Source: Omnitrophica WOR_2 bacterium RIFCSPHIGHO2_02_FULL_52_10
GTDB taxonomy: Bacteria; Omnitrophota; Gorgyraeia; Zapsychrales; Zapsychraceae
Assembly (NCBI GenBank): GCA_001805655.1
Contig: MHGR01000055.1
Location: 1 to 6,699, forward strand
DNA: 6,699 bases
Direction: 5' to 3'
The notes beneath the pieces were generated by a model. The model ran no database searches. It was given only the letters and a program-made list of their open reading frames with translations, and was not told the DNA's origin. The first letter of the stretch is position 1. The number at the start of each line of letters is the position of its first letter. A program made the position numbers and the translations under genes. Shown here in pieces: positions 4,101-6,699 of the stretch.

Positions 4101-6699
4101 TTTCGCCTGGGTGTACAGCGCCTGGATCTCGCCGCTTCATGCCGATGCTGAGCAAAGATTCCGCGGTCTTGAGGCAAAAGAGGCTAATTATGTCAGGCTC
4201 CGGCACGACGCGGACCTGGTTACAAGCGCTAACTCAATCGCCCAATTCATTGCCCAAAATAATTCCTTAGAGGAAAAATTCATTGAACTGTCCAAAGAAT
4301 TAAAATTGCCATTCCGGCGGCATGCCTCCAGCCCCGTCACGGGCACGGGCGCGGAAATCATGAGAGCCTTGAACAATCGCGAAAGCCAGGAAGCCTTGAA
4401 CATGATCAAGGCCGATCCGCAGCTGTTCAGCGAAATCGCCAAAATGCTCACGGACAACTTCGCCATGGCAGCGCCTCTGGTGCAGGATGCCATTTTGGTG
4501 TTCTTAAACAGAGTCCGCAATGAGGTTCCAGATTTAACGGTGGCATCCGAAAAGGTGCTCATGAAGCTTTTCTCAGTCAAACTGTTCAATCGGATATTGA
4601 GGGACCATTTTGACGAAACAAGCCGCGACGCGGTACGCCGAGTGTCCCGATTCTATAAGAAAGATTCATACAACGAAATATATTTACGCGCCAGAAGGAT
4701 CGGCCAGGCCGTGTTGAAAGGGCCTTCTGTAAAGGCCGTCTTCGGGGCCGGGCATCCGTTCTACGGGAACGTGGACATGCGCCGCAACAGTTTCTACGGA
4801 TTGCTGGATGTATTAAGGAACCGGAGCAGTCAGGCCGAATATTTGGAAAAGATCATGCCGGATGTCGATGTCCTGATGATTTTTGCTCCCGCGGATCCGA
4901 TCGAGGAACCCGACAGAATCTCAAAAGGCATGATGAGGCTCATGATCGATGACTTTATCAATGAATCGCGGACCTTAGTCCGGGTCTGGAACAGATTGTT
5001 TGAGCAAATGGAAGCGGAAGGAAAAGTGCTGGATCACGATAAGGCCGGGACGCTGCCGATCATCTTGAGTTCCGGTTTTAATTTAGACCGGGTTCCAATC
5101 CGTCAAAGCATCTGGGAGGTCATGCCTCTGTTCATTGTTCCCGGGGACGCGGAATATTTCCAATGGATGCTTAATTTGTTCATGTCAGCTGAATATATCG
5201 GCGGAGAAACAAAAGACATTCCGACCATGTTCCGGCGCAACCTGATCCTTGAGGCGACGGATGAGCCGCGGAATCTGGAAGAGATCATTGAACACATATT
5301 CGCCCGCCAGCCGCACAGACTCTTCCTGCACCTGTCACCGTACAGGATTTTCAAGCAGGCGAGGGAAAAGGTTCAATTGCGGTGGATTGCGGCGGTTGAA
5401 GACGCGCTGAAACACGGGCTTATCCTGCGCGGGCGTGACGGAAGGTACGCGCGCACAAAATCAGGAAACAATATACTCAGAAAAATCATGAATATGCGCC
5501 AACTGGCTTTGAAGGACGGGATTAAAGCGGTTGATTATCAAGAGATTGAAAAGAGTATTTTCAGATCCTCCAGCAGCCCTGTGGAAAGCTTAGCCGACCG
5601 CGATGAGATATTGAAGGAGGACCGCAGATATTATGCGCGAGAGATCAGGAGATATTTAAGCGAAATCCGTGCGGGTGACCATGGGGCCGAAGAGCGGCTG
5701 GCCCGGTTCATCCATGACAGCAGCCGTATCATCGGGGAAGAAATGCCGGATATCCCGGTGGAGGCGTATTGGCCGGCGCTGAAGACCGTCGCGCTGATGA
5801 AAAAGGAGGACAGGGTCCTGGTGATTCGTGCGCTCACCGATTATTTGCACGACACGGATCAATCGGTCCTCGGCAATGCAATACGTCTCATGTACAACAT
5901 CGTTCCGGAGTTCTGGAAAGCCAAGAACGCGCCGGAGATGGAGGGAAGGGTCATTTATACCGTTTCGCCGGAAAATTTATTGCTGGCCGGCGGGCTGGGC
6001 TATGTCATGCAGGTGCATGAATACTTCATGGGTCTGCTGGGCGCGCGCGTTGTTTCTATCGAGCCGATGTATAAATACCGTAAAGACAGCAGGGGAGTGC
6101 TGCAGCCCATTGATTACGTGTCCGCCTTCGGCCTGCGGGATTACCGCTCACTAGGGACGGATGTGATTACGGTCGGCGATTATACAACGGGCGTCAGAGA
6201 TATGACCGGCAGGCTGCCCAACGGAAAAGAAGTTATCCTGATCGAAGAAGTGCCTTTGGATGATCAACCGCTGCGCTACACGAACACGGTCTATGATTAC
6301 GGCAACTTCGGCAACCACAGCTGGGAAGAGTTCATGGCGTTCTTCGGCAAGGCTGCCGTGAACATTATCCGGATTCTGGAGGAAAAACGTAAGGGCGAGG
6401 AAGGGGAAAACTGGCGGCCGGCCGTTGTCTGGGGCAACGATTCCCAGGCCGCCGGGGCCATGGCGCTTTTGGTCGATGAAAAAGACAAGGCCCGGGACGA
6501 CAGGGATTCCATCATGAAAGACGTTTACCTCGTCTTTACCACACACACGTTCGGGAACCGCCAGAATTTCGGAGTTGATCAGATAGAGCGGGTCCTGGGG
6601 ACATTGCTGGGCTTGAGGCCCAAATGGTTTACCGCGGCGGTCAGATGGAATGTCATGGACATGGCCAGCCTGGCAATGCGGCTGGTGGATGCTGTCGGC
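1..6699 (+). CDS. Interior part of a giant multidomain protein (GT5-like, zincin-like, zincin-like, GT5-like)
   Basis: Frame 1 is open from the first to the last base: 2,233 codons without a stop. Both ends are cut, so the gene is longer than 6.7 kb and no start can be chosen. Recognisable modules in order are a glycogen-synthase-like C-terminal part (residues 1-394), a HELSH zincin-like domain (about 441-730), a helical segment, one hydrophobic helix (889-911), a beta-rich segment, a low-complexity linker (1045-1220), a HELLH zincin-like domain (about 1221-1440), an unrecognised domain (1447-1854) and a glycogen-synthase-like N-terminal half (1981-2233). Peptides of the SSPV type sit between modules. 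The translation has no cysteine. Giant ORFs of this style are known from Omnitrophota; that link is inference. Overlapping open frames on either strand are short and lack domain logic, so I treat them as shadows. Confidence 0.93.
1183..1320 (+). other. Inter-module linker opening with SSSPV and holding a hairpin-coded peptide
   Basis: This linker joins module A to the first zincin-like domain. It begins with SSSPV (residues 395-399). The next residues, RDRPLLSRGLSLI (401-413), are read entirely from a perfect DNA palindrome. A basic stretch follows (AKGLWKK, then LKRDKH near 430-435), which looks like a flexible or weakly helical connector. No family is recognised. The peptide from the hairpin is probably a by-product of a DNA element being accommodated here, which is inference. 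Confidence 0.6.
1197..1239. repeat. Perfect 19-bp palindromic hairpin inside the coding frame
   Basis: The left arm aattagggacagaccccta (1197-1215) is the exact reverse complement of the right arm taggggtctgtccctaatt (1221-1239), around a 5-base loop, ttaag. Only one of the three forward frames through it is free of stops (the others meet TAG or TAA), and that is the frame the giant ORF uses, giving RDRPLLSRGLSLI. The GGGACAGACCCC core resembles short palindromes scattered through many environmental genomes, often discussed with REP-associated (RAYT, IS200-like) transposases. That comparison is from memory and unsearched. No transposase is in this window. A terminator role is unlikely, because no T-run follows and coding continues. 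Confidence 0.9.
1321..2190 (+). other. Domain: zincin-type metalloprotease-like, HELSH (first copy)
   Basis: Zincins bind Zn2+ with the two His of HExxH and a third downstream residue, and the motif Glu activates water for peptide cleavage. Here HELSH lies at residues 581-585 (nt 1741-1755) in a helix preceded by the hydrophobic strand/helix pattern IVPRGLSGNILKVELL. The third ligand candidate is E598 (nt 1792-1794) in RRLDEGMAEYL, the 'LxEGxAEY' signature of Peptidase_MA/M1-type gluzincins. The HExxH-to-Glu gap is only 12 residues, shorter than the classic 18 or more of M1. The N-terminal part (441-560) is mixed helix with a strand before VGFIAQKEW; the C-terminal part (605-730) is helical, as in this clan. 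No signal peptide can be assigned within the chain. The fold call is fairly sure; substrate and activity are unknown. Confidence 0.72.
2206..2640 (+). other. Unrecognised helical, charged segment with lower GC
   Basis: This part starts right after the second SSPV (residues 732-735) and ends before the hydrophobic helix. Residues 736-830 (for example VKKELQRLFGAKAAK, then LRLLEHVEKVLNTK) look alpha-helical. Residues 841-880 are strongly charged (AREEWSRQVAEREEQERRQL) and could form a coiled coil or a membrane-proximal stalk. Nucleotides 2221-2460 are about 45% GC by hand count, clearly below most of the window, and favour A-ended codons such as AAA, CAA and ATA. I recognise no family. The different base use may mean separate ancestry for this piece, which is inference. 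Confidence 0.45.
2665..2733 (+). other. Predicted single transmembrane helix inside the giant protein
   Basis: Residues 889-911 form a continuous hydrophobic run of about 23 residues (Phe, Val, Leu, Ile, Ala, Gly with one Pro and no charge). Lys 877 and Lys 881 lie before it, and Lys 912, Lys 918, Asp and Glu follow. The length fits one membrane span. The small-residue tail AKAGAA could equally look like the end of a signal peptide, but the segment lies far inside a long chain. If real, it would put the modules before and after it on opposite sides of a membrane. Judged by eye only. Confidence 0.55.
2854..3132 (+). other. Small beta-rich segment of unknown family
   Basis: Residues 952-1044 alternate hydrophobic and polar residues in short strands: DVLTLNDISIVVRLEY, ASRVLHFAVQG, HSVTVAFTDGQW, HELVVTIEGRNVEVFRVR. 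This pattern suggests a small beta-sandwich or beta-barrel lying just after the membrane-like helix, with a short helix at 1030-1043. I recognise no family. It may be a spacer or binding module; nothing in the sequence shows which. Confidence 0.4.
3135..3191 (+). repeat. Heptamer arrays GGGTACA (x3 plus variant) and GAACCCA (x4)
   Basis: Three exact units of gggtaca (3135-3155) are followed by a variant gggggca (3156-3162). Four units of gaaccca follow directly: 3163-3170 with one extra a, 3171-3177, 3178-3184, and 3185-3191 ending in t. Because 7 is not a multiple of 3, the array cycles through all frames, but neither unit gives a stop in any forward frame. It is translated as GTGYRVQG, then TQNPEPRTL. 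The array ends a few bases before the SSSPI peptide. Confidence 0.88.
3363..3400 (+). repeat. Imperfect direct repeat, gacacac...gtacagg twice
   Basis: gacacac (3363-3369) then gtacagg (3371-3377) recurs as gacacac (3384-3390) then gtacagg (3394-3400), with slightly different spacing. The gtacagg piece echoes the gggtaca heptamer array upstream. It may be a decayed extension of the same repeat family, which is inference. Confidence 0.5.
3452..3540. repeat. Nested inverted repeats (palindromic element) in the linker
   Basis: Several complementary arms overlap in about 90 bases. ctggtggt (3452-3459) pairs with accaccag (3496-3503). ttcgacgcgg (3459-3468) pairs with ccgcgtcgaa (3523-3532). gagcga (3481-3486) and tcgctc (3490-3495) form a hairpin with a 3-base loop. 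accagtcct (3499-3507) pairs with aggactggt (3532-3540), enclosing ggcc-gaa-ggcc (3514-3524). The TCCTGAGC...GTCGAAGGAC core resembles a palindromic repeat that is widespread between genes in uncultured bacteria (from memory). Read one base over, it gives VLSKAEGRVEG, a peptide often seen in spurious ORFs over such repeats. The giant ORF reads it as TSPEQGRRPRRRTG. Confidence 0.8.
3605..3632 (+). repeat. Second heptamer array, consensus RRAAGTC x4
   Basis: Four consecutive 7-base units: agaagtc, aaaagtc, ggaagcg, ggaagtc (3605-3632). They are degenerate but in perfect 7-base register. The last units also form a small hairpin, gcggg with cccgc (3623-3627 and 3632-3636). The forward strand gives no stop in the used frame; the reverse complement of aaaagtc would contain TGA. 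It is translated as part of KSKVGSGKS, just before the ASPV peptide. Confidence 0.6.
3661..4320 (+). other. Domain: zincin-type metalloprotease-like, HELLH (second copy)
   Basis: HELLH at residues 1301-1305 (nt 3901-3915) follows a helix entry, FWNTHVKS. The third ligand candidate is a Glu of WEEEFFAW (E1364-E1366, about nt 4090-4098), some 60 residues downstream, within the long-gap range of gluzincins. A His-rich segment, MHGVGHLHPH (1285-1294), lies just before and might give other metal ligands or a substrate strand. Residues 1320-1440 are mostly helical. The domain differs in spacing and surrounding sequence from the HELSH domain at 1321-2190, so the two are not recent duplicates. No family name is recognised. 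Protease activity is inferred from the motif only; HExxH also occurs by chance, so the call is less certain than for the first copy. Confidence 0.55.
4339..5562 (+). other. Unrecognised alpha/beta plus helical domain
   Basis: Residues 1447-1854 lie between two SSPV peptides. The first 130 residues look helical (EIMRALNNRESQEALNMIK and onward). The middle has Rossmann-like hydrophobic strands: KAVFGAGHPFYGN (1578-1590), DVDVLMIFAPADP (1621-1633), LPIILSSGF (1685-1693) and MPLFIVPGDAEYF (1708-1720). The end (about 1791-1830: RWIAAVEDALKHGLIL, then GRYARTKSGNNIL) resembles a winged-helix pattern of helix, 'GLI' strand, 'GRY' wing and 'T..G' helix. I do not recognise the family. The hydrophobic pattern suggests a folded domain and not a linker. 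The winged-helix idea is weak. Confidence 0.45.
5584..5940 (+). other. Helical prelude to the second GT5-like module
   Basis: Directly after SSSSPV (residues 1856-1861) come about 118 residues with strong helical and charged character (DRDEILKEDRRYYAREIRR, then VIRALTDYLHDTDQSVLGNA). The second part has the rhythm of a HEAT-like helical hairpin, which is only a suggestion. It leads into the GT5-like start near residue 1984. Whether module A had a similar prelude cannot be seen because the window cuts it. Confidence 0.4.
5941..6699 (+). other. Domain: GT5 glycogen/starch-synthase-like, N-terminal half (module B, cut by the window edge)
   Basis: Residues 1984-2233 follow the N-terminal half of glycogen synthase. 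NLLLAGGLGYVMQVHEYF (1992-2009) matches the 'KxGGLADV' start, GARVVSIEPMYKYR matches 'G..V.vv.P.Y', YDYGNFGNHSWEEFMAFFG (2099-2117) matches the 'DN..RF..fs' helix, and PAVVWGNDSQAAGA (2140-2153) matches 'PDVVHAHDW'. VYLVFTTHTFGNRQNF (2175-2190) matches 'vFTvHNlaYQG'. The active-site Asp (D2147) and His (H2182) are kept. The Lys of KxGG, which contacts the sugar-nucleotide phosphate in classical enzymes, is replaced by Leu (L1995), so donor or activity may differ. The matching C-terminal half would lie beyond the window. Confidence 0.78.

Larger units (their letters stand above)
1183..5583 (+). other. Recurring SSPV/SSPI boundary peptides (7 sites)
   Basis: Strict copies are SSSPV (1183-1197), SSPV (2194-2205), SSSPI (3199-3213), SSPV (4327-4338) and SSSSPV (5566-5583). 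Looser copies are GSPV (3247-3258) and ASPV (3643-3654). They fall at the ends of module A, the first zincin-like domain, the beta-rich segment, the low-complexity linker, the second zincin-like domain and the unrecognised domain. Pro is written cca, ccc, cct or ccg, Ile is att, and Val is gta, gtt, gtc or gtg, so the DNA differs while the peptide is kept. Function unknown: a spacer, a processing site or a sorting tag are all possible. Confidence 0.75.

Noticed and set aside
5614..5659. Shine-Dalgarno-like aaggagg followed by ATG at 5633
   Set aside because: The ATG is out of the main frame and meets a stop after eight codons.
5801..5823. Internal translation start: aaaaggagga, then in-frame GTG at 5821
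   Set aside because: The purine run codes Lys-Lys-Glu-Asp in a charged helix and the start would fall inside that helical region. It cannot be excluded as a way to express the second GT5-like module alone, but nothing else supports it.

Overview
The whole 6,699-base window is one uninterrupted plus-strand reading frame in frame 1. It runs to 2,233 codons with no stop, and neither the true start nor the true stop lies inside. I see no intergenic space, promoter, RNA gene or terminator. The window is therefore an interior slice of a giant, multidomain protein gene. The base composition (mid-50s % GC by eye), the giant ORF, the glycogen-synthase-like and zincin modules, and the repeated 'SSPV' peptide between modules together suggest a Candidatus Omnitrophota (OP3) genome or a similar uncultured giant-gene lineage. 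That assignment is inference from pattern memory and was not searched.

Layout by residue of the window translation: 1-394, C-terminal part of a glycogen/starch-synthase-like (GT5, GT-B fold) module. 395-436, linker containing a perfect 19-bp DNA hairpin read in frame. About 441-730, a zincin-type metalloprotease-like domain with HELSH. 736-880, a helical, charged and AT-richer segment. 889-911, a single hydrophobic (membrane-like) helix. About 952-1044, a small beta-rich segment. 1045-1220, a low-complexity linker packed with heptamer arrays and nested palindromes. About 1221-1440, a second zincin-like domain with HELLH. 1447-1854, an unrecognised alpha/beta plus helical domain that may end in a winged-helix-like piece. 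1862-1980, a helical prelude. 1981-2233, the N-terminal half of a second GT5-like module, cut by the window edge.

Five SSPV/SSPI tetrapeptides, plus two looser SPV copies, sit at the module boundaries. They use different synonymous codons each time, so they are conserved as peptide and not as a DNA repeat. The translated 2,233 residues contain no cysteine at all. The simplest reading is a very long modular protein, possibly exported or membrane-tethered, that carries glycosyltransferase-like and metalloprotease-like modules separated by standard spacers. Whether it works as one chain or is cut at the SSPV sites cannot be told from sequence alone. The linkers also appear to have accepted mobile-type palindromic and heptameric repeats without losing the frame.
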